This document shows, piece by piece, positions 1 to 7,114 of a stretch of DNA of 64,000 nt. The notes below the pieces were generated by a model. The model did not search any database and was not told the origin of the DNA. It saw only the letters and a list, made by a program, of their open reading frames with translations. The DNA lies in the NCBI GenBank assembly GCA_038322815.1, contig JBBQGG010000004.1, positions 1 through 64,000 of the forward strand, given 5' to 3'. A program made the position numbers and the translations under genes. The DNA comes from PALSA-1296 sp038322815. Its GTDB lineage: Bacteria; Bacteroidota; Ignavibacteria; Palsa-1295. How positions within the stretch are numbered: position 1 is the first letter of the stretch; each line of letters begins with the position of its first letter.

Positions 1-396
1 TATCTCCTTGGGATTGACGATAACAATGATAATGATATCATTACCTACACTGAAGGAAAATCTGCACCTCATATCGAAGCTCTCTTCAAGGGTGTACCTG
101 ATCATGCAGCAACAATTTTAATGTGCCATAAACCTTATCGCATTGATGAATTCTCTAAGACACATATCGGGCTTATGCTATCCGGTCATACTCATGGCGG
201 ACAGATCGTTTTTGGTAAAATCGGTGGGACCGTGCTTTCACTAAGTTCAATGGCTTCGAAATATGTCGAAGGTCATTACGAAATAATCAGCGGCACTAAA
301 CGCACTCAAATGTATGTCTCGCGCGGACTAGGAACTGTAGCACTTCCCATCCGCTTCAATTGCCCACCGGAGATCACGCAGATCACCTTAGTGTAG
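1..396 (+). CDS. Metallophosphatase (calcineurin-like), C-terminal part
   Basis: The frame is open from the first base and ends in TAG at 394-396, so the 5' part lies outside the window. The visible 131 residues carry the last two metal-binding blocks of a YkuE-like calcineurin phosphoesterase: a His in an MCHKP segment near residue 42 and SGHTHGGQ near residue 62. The end of the protein (RLNCPPEITQ-like tail) closely matches the next gene, so the two are tandem paralogs. YkuE-type enzymes are membrane or periplasmic phosphodiesterases; the substrate here is unknown. Confidence 0.85.
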   Translation, partial: YLLGIDDNNDNDIITYTEGKSAPHIEALFKGVPDHAATILMCHKPYRIDEFSKTHIGLMLSGHTHGGQIVFGKIGGTVLSLSSMASKYVEGHYEIISGTKRTQMYVSRGLGTVALPIRFNCPPEITQITLV

Positions 397-476
397 CAAT
401 TATATACTCTGTAATTTCTATTCGGTAATTTTCCTCGCCAACATTATTTAATAATAAGATAATATCAAAAACAAAC

Positions 477-505
477 TTGTTCACACAGTGCAATTGTTTT
501 ATCTG
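477..505 (+). promoter_or_regulatory. Putative sigma70-like promoter
   Basis: TTGTTC at 477-482 and TATCTG at 500-505 are separated by 17 bases, in the plus direction. It would start a transcript near 512 that ends at the strong terminator at 616-648. No protein-coding frame of interest lies in between, which points to a small RNA. The boxes are imperfect, so this is an inference. Confidence 0.35.
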
Positions 506-511
506 GCGTGA

Positions 512-648
512 AACAACGAGTATTTGCTCTGCCGTCTCTTAGCTATCACTCACCGCACCGGCGACCGGCGCGGCGATCTTTCACCCCCCTCAGTGGTCTT
601 AAAATTCTAATCTCCGAAGGGCTGACATTTTGTCAGCCCTTCTTTTTT
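512..648 (+). ncRNA. Candidate small RNA, about 137 nt
   Basis: The spacer between the two phosphatase genes holds a putative promoter, a GC-rich hairpin at 553-573 (CCGC/GCGG closing a CCGG-CGA-CCGG stem), a C-rich single-stranded stretch (CACCCCCCTC, 581-590) and a perfect 12-bp terminator hairpin followed by T's. The terminator sits only 26 bases before the ATG of the downstream phosphatase, so it is unlikely to serve that gene. The overlapping 67-codon frame has no protein-like composition. I do not recognise a known RNA family (not SRP, tmRNA or RNase P). An alternative is that it is simply the 3' UTR of the upstream gene. Confidence 0.4.
616..648 (+). terminator. Rho-independent terminator
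   Basis: A perfect 12-bp stem (GAAGGGCTGACA, 616-627) with a TTT loop pairs with 631-642 and is followed by TTTTT. The orientation is plus: the minus reading has no T-run. It ends either the candidate small RNA or the upstream phosphatase transcript. Confidence 0.8.
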
Positions 649-673
649 GCTTTATTCACAGAACATCCTTATC

Positions 674-1627
674 ATGAATACCAATCAACTCGTTACTATT
701 ACCGAAGGTGAACCGCTCCAACAAGTTTTCTCCCGACGTACACTTCTTAAAGGCGGCATGCTCGCAATGGGTGGACTTGCTTTGGCAAGTTGCAGCGGTC
801 GTTCAGTTGCATCGAAAGAGATCGTCGAAATAACGCAGGAGGACATAATTATTCCGCATCTTCCTGCACAATTCGAAGGCATGACGGTAACGCTTGCAAG
901 CGATTTCCATTCGAGTCCGTATATGCTGCCCAAAGATCTAAAAAATATTGTCAGCAGAATTAATGAATTAAAAAGTGATGTCATACTGCTTCCAGGAGAT
1001 TTCGTCACGTCAAATATCGAAGAGCTTCCGCCCATCATCGAAGCCTTCAGCGAACTCCGCGCAAAACACGGCGTTTATGCTTCGACGGGCAATCACGATC
1101 ATGATGTAGATTGTGAAGCGATCTCTCAGGGCTTGGAAGATATTGGAATTACGATGCTACGCAATGAGAACCGTGCCATCACCATCGGCGGCGAGAAACT
1201 CCATCTTCTCGGAGTTGATGATGATGCTTCCGAATCCATTCTCGATTTCGCAAAAGGAAAATACGCCCCACATATTGATGCAACATTTAAGGGACTTCCT
1301 GAAAATGCGGCAACGATCCTGCTTTGCTACCGTCCATATCATTTCGATGCATTTGCACAGACGAAGATAGGCATAATGCTTTCAGGCCATACTCATGGCG
1401 GGCAGATCGTCCTAGCTCGTATCGGAAGAAATGTTATTAGTCTCTGCTCACTCGCTTCGAATTTTGTTGATGGATTTTATGATGCAAAATCAGTCGGAAG
1501 TCATTCGCGCATGTATGTTTCGCGCGGACTCGGAGTAGTTGATATTCCCTATCGGTTGAATTGTCCTCCGGAAATCACACAATTCACGCTTCACTCCCCA
1601 ATGATGGCAAAGGCGATGAAGGGGTGA
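674..1627 (+). CDS. Tat-exported metallophosphatase lipoprotein
   Basis: 317 residues from the ATG at 674; an earlier ATG at 647 would lie inside the terminator and was rejected. The N-terminus has a twin-arginine motif (SRRTLLKGG, about residues 20-28) and a lipobox (LASC, Cys about 40), so the product is probably a Tat-exported lipoprotein. Calcineurin-type blocks follow in order: SDFHS, LPGDF, GNHDHD and SGHTHGGQ, giving a binuclear metal phosphoesterase of the YkuE type. The block that reads CHKP in the upstream paralog is CYRP here, so a metal-binding His may have been lost. Tandem paralog of the gene at 1-396. Confidence 0.85.
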   Translation: MNTNQLVTITEGEPLQQVFSRRTLLKGGMLAMGGLALASCSGRSVASKEIVEITQEDIIIPHLPAQFEGMTVTLASDFHSSPYMLPKDLKNIVSRINELKSDVILLPGDFVTSNIEELPPIIEAFSELRAKHGVYASTGNHDHDVDCEAISQGLEDIGITMLRNENRAITIGGEKLHLLGVDDDASESILDFAKGKYAPHIDATFKGLPENAATILLCYRPYHFDAFAQTKIGIMLSGHTHGGQIVLARIGRNVISLCSLASNFVDGFYDAKSVGSHSRMYVSRGLGVVDIPYRLNCPPEITQFTLHSPMMAKAMKG

Positions 1628-1695
1628 AGAATTTTTAAAAGGGATCAATGCACCAGCCGTAACTGATACCAACCGAATGAAAAACTTCGTGTAAA

Positions 1696-2196
1696 TCAAA
1701 AAAAAGGTGTATATCCGATCCGAAGTATATGATTTTGTTGGAATGGTTGATAGCGCAAGCCAAGAAAAACAGTGAGCTTGAATCTGCTGTAATTATTATC
1801 CAATATAGCTCCACGATATTTGGAGGTAATATCTGTGATCATTCCAATACCTGCTTCCATTTGGCAAGCCGTATTAAAGAAAAGGTAGTTCAGCATGGTC
1901 ACAATTCCACCGCTTGTTAAAATGCGGTTTGGGTCAATAGTGTTATTGGATATTATGTATAATGCCAAGTCAACTCTGAAAGCATAATGCGACTTGTATC
2001 TGAAATCCAGATTTAGAGAAAGCAATCGTCCGTTACCACCCAGCTCTGCGAAAAAAGCATTGTTTTGCACACTAACTTCATTTTTACTTTGGACTGAATC
2101 GACCTTAGAAATAGAATCCCTTCGAGAAAATTGTGCGAAGGAATCTGACACTAATCCGAAAATAAGGATCACACAGATATAATGATATTTCATCAT
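1696..2196 (-). CDS. Exported hypothetical protein, outer-membrane-barrel-like
   Basis: 166 residues with a clear signal peptide (hydrophobic stretch at residues 6-18, then SFAQ as the likely cleavage site). The rest has alternating hydrophobic/polar strands with aromatic-rich turns and ends in GLRYQP...LRIGYTPFF, which looks like the closing strands of a small outer-membrane beta-barrel or PorT-like fold. It has no recognisable catalytic motif. It is convergent with the upstream phosphatase and divergent from rnhA, 16 bases apart. Function unknown; the barrel call is inference from pattern only. Confidence 0.6.
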   Translation of the reverse strand: MMKYHYICVILIFGLVSDSFAQFSRRDSISKVDSVQSKNEVSVQNNAFFAELGGNGRLLSLNLDFRYKSHYAFRVDLALYIISNNTIDPNRILTSGGIVTMLNYLFFNTACQMEAGIGMITDITSKYRGAILDNNYSRFKLTVFLGLRYQPFQQNHILRIGYTPFF

Positions 2197-2212
2197 TAAT
2201 TATCTTAACGAG

Positions 2213-2788
2213 ATGATACTTCGAAACAGTTCGTATTTTTGTAGTTTAATACTCAATCAATTTTTGTCAAACGAATCAGCTCGCCCTAATATTACGATCT
2301 TCACTGATGGTGCCTGCTCCGGGAATCCCGGTCCCGGCGGCTACGGAGTAATCCTGCGCGATGAGCAGGGCAACGAGCGCGAGCTATCGGATGGTTTTCG
2401 GAAGACGACCAATAATCGCATGGAGCTGCGCGGAGTGATCGAAGGCTTGGAAGCATTGAAAATGCAATGCGATGTAACAATCTATTGCGATTCGCAATAT
2501 GTAGTTAAAGCGATCGAGGATCGCTGGCTTGCCAATTGGATCAAGCGCGGCTGGAAAAAATCAGATAAATCTCCGGTGATGAATGTTGACTTGTGGAAGC
2601 GATTATTGCCAATGCTCGAAAAACATAAAGTAAAATTCATCTGGACAAAAGGGCATGCCGGACATCCGGAAAATGAACGCTGCGATGTGCTTGCAGTGGC
2701 AGCTTCGAGGGGCTCGGGTCTGAAGGAGGATGCTCAGGAGTTAGGAGTTAGGAATTCAAAATGGCAAAACAAGGGTATCGGGATCTGA
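2213..2788 (+). CDS. rnhA: Ribonuclease HI
   Basis: RNase HI cleaves the RNA strand of RNA-DNA hybrids. The four acidic active-site residues are visible: TDGACSGNPG (Asp32), RMELRG (Glu71), YCDSQYVV (Asp93) and NERCDVLA (Asp158), with the catalytic-loop His in TKGHAGH. Counted from the ATG at 2213 there are about 17 residues more than usual before the first strand; a TTG at 2264 with a TATTTTTG box at 2234-2241 just upstream is an alternative start. The last 25 or so residues are encoded by the heptamer repeat that precedes the IVP gene and overlap that gene by 28 bases, so the natural C-terminus was probably altered by insertion. Confidence 0.93.
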   Translation: MILRNSSYFCSLILNQFLSNESARPNITIFTDGACSGNPGPGGYGVILRDEQGNERELSDGFRKTTNNRMELRGVIEGLEALKMQCDVTIYCDSQYVVKAIEDRWLANWIKRGWKKSDKSPVMNVDLWKRLLPMLEKHKVKFIWTKGHAGHPENERCDVLAVAASRGSGLKEDAQELGVRNSKWQNKGIGI

Positions 2789-3144
2789 GAGCCTGGCAAC
2801 TCGGAATGGAAATTGCAGAGGAAGTTATTCTGCTAACAGATAATTTTCCTAAGCGCTTCCAATTTTCATTAGTAAATCAAATTGAACGAGCATCTGTTTC
2901 TATTCCTTCAAACATCGCAGAAGGATATAGTCGGAGAACGGCTAAAGACCAAGTACATTTTTATTATATAGCGCTTGGCTCTCTTTCCGAATTAGAAACC
3001 CAACTTGTCCTTTCGACAAGATGTAAATATATTGAGAGAAACATTATGGAGCAACTTTGGAATAAACTTATAGAACTCAGAAAAATCATTCATGGACTAA
3101 TACGCTCTACATCCTGATTCCTCCTAACTACTTTCTACTCACTA
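2736..3144. mobile_element. Candidate IVP element: four-helix-bundle gene between heptamer inverted repeats
   Basis: Left edge: three 7-bp units AGGAGTT, AGGAGTT, AGGAATT at 2736-2756. Right edge: ATTCCTC, CTAACTA, CTTTCTA, CTCACTA at 3117-3144, which in reverse complement resembles the left units. Between them lies one gene for an S23/IVP protein. The unit sits between the end of rnhA and the start of the acylase, genes that have no relation to IVP. Boundaries are by eye and no target-site duplication is obvious. Confidence 0.45.
2761..3117 (+). CDS. Four-helix bundle protein (S23/IVP, bAvd-like)
   Basis: 118 residues, with the family's hallmark blocks: RDLRAWQLGMEIAEEV near the N-terminus, SIPSNIAEGYSR in the middle, and a helical C-terminal half (LGSLSELETQL). 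The family was first seen as proteins encoded in intervening sequences of 23S rRNA and is homologous to the Avd protein of diversity-generating retroelements; it forms a basic pentameric bundle that can bind nucleic acid. Here it is free-standing, not in rRNA, and no reverse transcriptase is nearby. Its start overlaps rnhA by 28 bases. Both sides carry 7-bp repeats, suggesting it arrived as a small mobile unit. Confidence 0.88.
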   Translation: MAKQGYRDLRAWQLGMEIAEEVILLTDNFPKRFQFSLVNQIERASVSIPSNIAEGYSRRTAKDQVHFYYIALGSLSELETQLVLSTRCKYIERNIMEQLWNKLIELRKIIHGLIRSTS

Positions 3145-3148
3145 CTAA

Positions 3149-5728
3149 ATGATCATCCGATTCATCATAGGACTCATCTTCACTGCACTCCTGCTGATCG
3201 GCGGCTTGCTGCTTTTCGGCAAACATGTCGAAGACCGCTCTTTGCCAAAATACGAAGGTGAAATAAAGATCGAAGGATTAAAAAATCCTATCGAAATTTA
3301 TCGCGATAGTTTTGCGATCGCTCATATCTCAGCAGTCAATGATGAAGATGCGTATTATGCGCTCGGATATGTTCATGCCCAAGAGCGTATGTTCCAAATG
3401 GATTTTACTCGACGCATCGGCAGAGGTTTATTATCAGAAGTTCTCGGAGAAAAAAGCCTGATCATTGATAAATGGGCGCGCATTCTTGGCTTTTCGCGCA
3501 TCGCACAATATATGTGGGATAAGGCATCTAACGATACAAAAAAATATCTATCTTCTTATTCAAACGGCGTAAATGCTTTTATTTCTACTCATAAGGGAAA
3601 ATTTGGTATCGAGTTCGATGCACTTTCCTATGAACCTGAACTATGGAAACCTACCGATTGCATGATCATCGGCAGACTGCTCTCATGGGAAATGAATTTT
3701 TCCTATTGGACTGATGCAGCATTTAGTGATATTGCATTGGCAATTGACTCAGCACACCTGGCTTCGCTTTATCCAGGGTATCCGACAACATCGCCTACAG
3801 TGATCGAAGGATATAGTGCGGTCGGAAATCGTTCTTCGTCATTCGTCAATAGTCCGCATGATAGTTTGAAAACATCGACTGACGAACGACGAAAGACGAA
3901 TGACAAAACACTGAAAGAATTCTACGCAGGCGGCGGTGCGCTGCATTCTGCTCTTCAAAATGTACTTGGTCTTGGGGGTATCGGTGGTGGGTCGAATTCA
4001 GTTGCAATATCCGGCAAGCGCACTGCTTCAGGCGGAGCAATACTTGAAAATGACATGCACCTTGCAATAGGCGCACCTGCCAGATGGTATCTTGTTCACC
4101 TTCAATCCAAAGCAGGTCTGAATGTTGCAGGTTTTACCGTGCCCGGAATACCACTTGTCTTGAGTGGAAGAAATCAGACACTAAGTTGGGGTTTGACCAA
4201 TGGAATGATCGATGAATGTGATTATTTTATTTTAAAACCTGATTCAAGCAAAGAAAATTATTATACTCCGAACGGATTAAAACCAATCACCACAATTATT
4301 TCACCAATTCCTGTCCGCACATTTGATGGGTCAGGAAAGCGATACGAAAAAATAGAAATTAAGTTAACGGACAATGGACCTATCGTCAGCGATCTTAATA
4401 CATTTAAACTTGCAAGAACCTTTGTTTCGGATAAACAGACGCAACATTTACTTTCACAAAATGAAACCGTCCTTGGCAATCATCCTCTTATCGCAATCGA
4501 ATGGAATGGAAATTTTGCAACGACAGATGAACTTGGATGTTTTTTCGCTCTTCATCATGCAAAAAACATTGCAGAAGCTCGAAATTCATTAGCTGATTTT
4601 TCTACTCCATGTTTAAATCTCACGCTTGCCGAATCGAAAACAGGTCAAGTGGCCTACCAACTTATCGGACGTATACCTATTCGTTATGGTTCCGAAGAGC
4701 GAGCAATGCTGCCGCGCTACGCTGAAAGCTCTAATGATGCATGGCAAGGATTCATCACTACATTAAATCTTCCACATGCAAGTGATCCTTTATCAGGTTA
4801 TTTTGTAAGTGCGAATAACCCATCGACAGCCTATCGCACGATTCCCCATTCAGAGAATTGGGAGCCGTCCGGCCGTGCTGAAAGATTGACACAACTTTTA
4901 GAGGGCATAAAAAAAATTGATCTTCCGAAAATGAGACAGGTTATGACCGATACGGTAAGTCCGTTCGAAAAAAGTCTTGCTTCGCACCTTATTCGCATCT
5001 ATCGAAGTGCGAATCCTGATACAACTCACAAAAATAATGTGCTTTTTAATGCTGCCCTTGATTATATAGAAAACTGGGATGGTGTTCAGGGAAGAGAAGA
5101 TATAAGTACTACAATAATAAATGCTTTTCTTCTGCGTTTGATCACCGATGCTCTTTCCGATGAACTTGGAACTGATCGTCTCGCAGAATTTGCTTATCTC
5201 AACAATATACCTGTTCGAACTATTGGACATTTACTTACTGATCCTGAAAATATTTGGTGGGATGATATTCGCTCACCTCAAATTGAGAAGCGCGATGATA
5301 TTATTAAACAAGCGTTCACTGAGGCGCTTGAATATTTATCGCATAAGCTTGGCAATGATATCCGAAGGTGGAATTGGGGTAAACTCCATTGGTTGACATA
5401 CAAACATCCCTTCGCTGATGAATCAAAAGAAATTGCAGCACTCGGAAATATTGATATTGGTTATGCGCCCGGCGGATTTACGACCGTTATTCAATCGAGT
5501 TATGGATTCTGGAATCCATTCGTCATGAGAGTTGGTCCTTCAATGCGTTCAGTTGCCGATATGAAAACAGATATACTTTGGGCTGCATTGCCTACGGGAA
5601 ACTCCGGCAATATGTTCAATCCGCATTATCGGGACATGACTGCTCTTTTTCATCGCGGGGAGTTAATTGAAGTACCACTTATTCGGAAGGATCCTTCGTG
5701 GAAGAAATTAACACTAACACCCAAATGA
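3149..5728 (+). CDS. Penicillin-acylase-family N-terminal nucleophile hydrolase
   Basis: 859 residues. One N-terminal membrane segment or uncleaved signal (residues 3-23) places it in the periplasm. The A-chain has the family block ALGYVHAQERMFQMDFTRR (about 71-89). The nucleophile is Ser282 in GGGSNSVAISGK: the precursor is expected to cut itself before this Ser to give two chains, as in penicillin G acylase. The following NDMHL (301-305) matches the family. The substrate cannot be told; homologs act on acyl-homoserine lactones, beta-lactams or other amides. Residues about 228-252, in the spacer ahead of the cut, are encoded by a palindromic heptamer repeat. The stop overlaps the trmD start (ATGA). 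Confidence 0.9.
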   Translation: MIIRFIIGLIFTALLLIGGLLLFGKHVEDRSLPKYEGEIKIEGLKNPIEIYRDSFAIAHISAVNDEDAYYALGYVHAQERMFQMDFTRRIGRGLLSEVLGEKSLIIDKWARILGFSRIAQYMWDKASNDTKKYLSSYSNGVNAFISTHKGKFGIEFDALSYEPELWKPTDCMIIGRLLSWEMNFSYWTDAAFSDIALAIDSAHLASLYPGYPTTSPTVIEGYSAVGNRSSSFVNSPHDSLKTSTDERRKTNDKTLKEFYAGGGALHSALQNVLGLGGIGGGSNSVAISGKRTASGGAILENDMHLAIGAPARWYLVHLQSKAGLNVAGFTVPGIPLVLSGRNQTLSWGLTNGMIDECDYFILKPDSSKENYYTPNGLKPITTIISPIPVRTFDGSGKRYEKIEIKLTDNGPIVSDLNTFKLARTFVSDKQTQHLLSQNETVLGNHPLIAIEWNGNFATTDELGCFFALHHAKNIAEARNSLADFSTPCLNLTLAESKTGQVAYQLIGRIPIRYGSEERAMLPRYAESSNDAWQGFITTLNLPHASDPLSGYFVSANNPSTAYRTIPHSENWEPSGRAERLTQLLEGIKKIDLPKMRQVMTDTVSPFEKSLASHLIRIYRSANPDTTHKNNVLFNAALDYIENWDGVQGREDISTTIINAFLLRLITDALSDELGTDRLAEFAYLNNIPVRTIGHLLTDPENIWWDDIRSPQIEKRDDIIKQAFTEALEYLSHKLGNDIRRWNWGKLHWLTYKHPFADESKEIAALGNIDIGYAPGGFTTVIQSSYGFWNPFVMRVGPSMRSVADMKTDILWAALPTGNSGNMFNPHYRDMTALFHRGELIEVPLIRKDPSWKKLTLTPK
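3829..3908. repeat. Heptamer inverted repeat inside the acylase gene
   Basis: Left arm: TCGTTCT, TCGTCAT, TCGTCAA at 3829-3849. Right arm: GACGAAC, GACGAAA, GACGAAT, GACAAAA at 3881-3908. The right arm in reverse complement reads NTTCGTC units like the left. The element keeps the reading frame and encodes a polar Ser/Lys/Asp-rich stretch upstream of the autocatalytic Ser282. Confidence 0.6.
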
Positions 5729-6399
5729 GAATCGACATCATTTCTGCCGTGCCGCCATTGCTGGAAAGTCCTTTGAATGAGAGCTTGATCAAACGCGCGC
5801 GTGATAAAGGGATCGTCGAGATCGTTATTCACAATCTTCGCGATTATGGTTTAGGAAAATATCATCAGATCGATGATGATCCTTTCGGCGGAGGCGCGGG
5901 AATGGTATTGCGCGTTGAACCAATATTCGAGCTTATCCGCAAATTACAATCGGAAAGAACGTATGATGAAATAATTTTTCTTACTCCGGACGGCAAAACT
6001 TTCATGCAAGGTGATGCGAATGAACTTTCACTAAAAAATAATCTTCTTCTGCTTTGTGGAAGATATAAAGGAATTGATGAAAGAATCAGACAAACATTTA
6101 TTACAAAAGAAATTTCAATTGGTGATTATGTTCTCACCGGCGGAGAACTTCCTGCTTTAGTAGTGATAGATGCTATTGTACGCCTGCTTCCCGGCACTAT
6201 ACACGATAGCGAAAGCGCAATGCTGGATTCTTTCCAGACTGGTCTGCTCGATGCGCCGCTCTATACGCGTCCAGCAGAATTTGAAGGAATGAAAGTACCG
6301 GAAATTTTACAATCGGGCGATCATGAAAAAATCCGAACGTGGCGGAATGAAGAAGCTACGAAACGAACGCAGGAGCGGCGACCTGATCTTTTAGAATAG
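5725..6399 (+). CDS. trmD: tRNA (guanine-N1)-methyltransferase
   Basis: TrmD methylates G37 of tRNAs next to the anticodon, preventing +1 frameshifts. 224 residues from the ATG at 5725, which overlaps the acylase stop as ATGA; an upstream in-frame start at 5698 was rejected because MRIDIIS is the usual N-terminus. Family blocks seen: DDDPFGGGAGMV (substrate loop), LLCGRYKGIDERI and ISIGDYVLTGGELPA (the trefoil-knot SAM site). The 3' end overlaps the convergent lipB by 44 bases. It lacks the usual rpsP-rimM-rplS neighbours. Confidence 0.96.
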   Translation: MRIDIISAVPPLLESPLNESLIKRARDKGIVEIVIHNLRDYGLGKYHQIDDDPFGGGAGMVLRVEPIFELIRKLQSERTYDEIIFLTPDGKTFMQGDANELSLKNNLLLLCGRYKGIDERIRQTFITKEISIGDYVLTGGELPALVVIDAIVRLLPGTIHDSESAMLDSFQTGLLDAPLYTRPAEFEGMKVPEILQSGDHEKIRTWRNEEATKRTQERRPDLLE

Positions 6400-7075
6400 A
6401 TGAAAGTTCTACTCCAAATACTTTTGTGAATGCATCCAAATAGTATTTCTTCACTTCTCTCATCTCTATTTTCTTTCCTAAAATTTTAGAAAGGCTTGTC
6501 ACTTTTTTATCTGCAATTCCGCAAGGAATAATTCTTTCGAAATACGAAAGATCCGTATTGATATTAAACGCGAAACCATGCATTGTAGACCAACGCGAGA
6601 CTTTAATACCGATGGCACATATTTTTTCTTCATTTCCTGCTTCGCCAACCCACACGCCGGTTTTCCCAGGAATACGAAAACCTTTTACTCCATAATTTTC
6701 TAATGTTAGAATTATCGCCTCTTCAAGTGCACGAAGATACCAGCCAAGATCTTCTTTGAAATGTGAAAGAATCAGTAGCGGATAACCGACAAGTTGGCCG
6801 GGACCATGGAAAGTGACATCTCCGCCACGCTCGATCTCGAATTTTTCTGCACCTATCTTTATTAATTCTTCATTGCTGAAAAGAATGTTTGCTGCTTCTG
6901 TGACTCTTCCAAGAGTATAGACCGGCGGATGTTCACAGAGGATCAGCGTATCTTCGGTTTCGTTTTGCAGTAAACCATTAAAAATTGATCGCTGCAAATC
7001 CCATACTTCGGAGTACGGAGTTATAGGCAGCGAAAGTAGTCTCACTTTTTTTGAATATAATGCTTTATTTCCCAA
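6356..7075 (-). CDS. lipB: Octanoyl-[ACP]:protein octanoyltransferase
   Basis: LipB moves octanoyl groups from acyl carrier protein to lipoyl domains, the first step of lipoate synthesis. 239 residues. RGGDVTFHGPGQLVGYP (about 83-99) is the family signature; the active-site pair is Lys158 (AIGIKVSRW) and Cys185 (IIPCGIADKKVTS). Length is in the normal range, with a tail of about 20 residues past the conserved fold that is encoded by the overlap with trmD. No lipA is in the window. Confidence 0.95.
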   Translation of the reverse strand: MGNKALYSKKVRLLSLPITPYSEVWDLQRSIFNGLLQNETEDTLILCEHPPVYTLGRVTEAANILFSNEELIKIGAEKFEIERGGDVTFHGPGQLVGYPLLILSHFKEDLGWYLRALEEAIILTLENYGVKGFRIPGKTGVWVGEAGNEEKICAIGIKVSRWSTMHGFAFNINTDLSYFERIIPCGIADKKVTSLSKILGKKIEMREVKKYYLDAFTKVFGVELSSILKDQVAAPAFVS

Positions 7076-7114
7076 GAGATTTAAAACAAAAAAAATAGTG
7101 AGGAAGTTGAATTG

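Noticed and set aside
616..648. Regulatory hairpin (riboswitch) for the downstream phosphatase
   Set aside because: A perfect stem with T-run and no alternative pairing visible fits a plain terminator; no known riboswitch core is upstream.
508..711. 67-codon plus frame across the small-RNA spacer
   Set aside because: It crosses a perfect terminator hairpin, has no start context and a composition dictated by hairpins.
2761..3117. Diversity-generating retroelement because of the Avd-like protein
   Set aside because: No reverse transcriptase, template repeat or variable repeat is present in the window around it.
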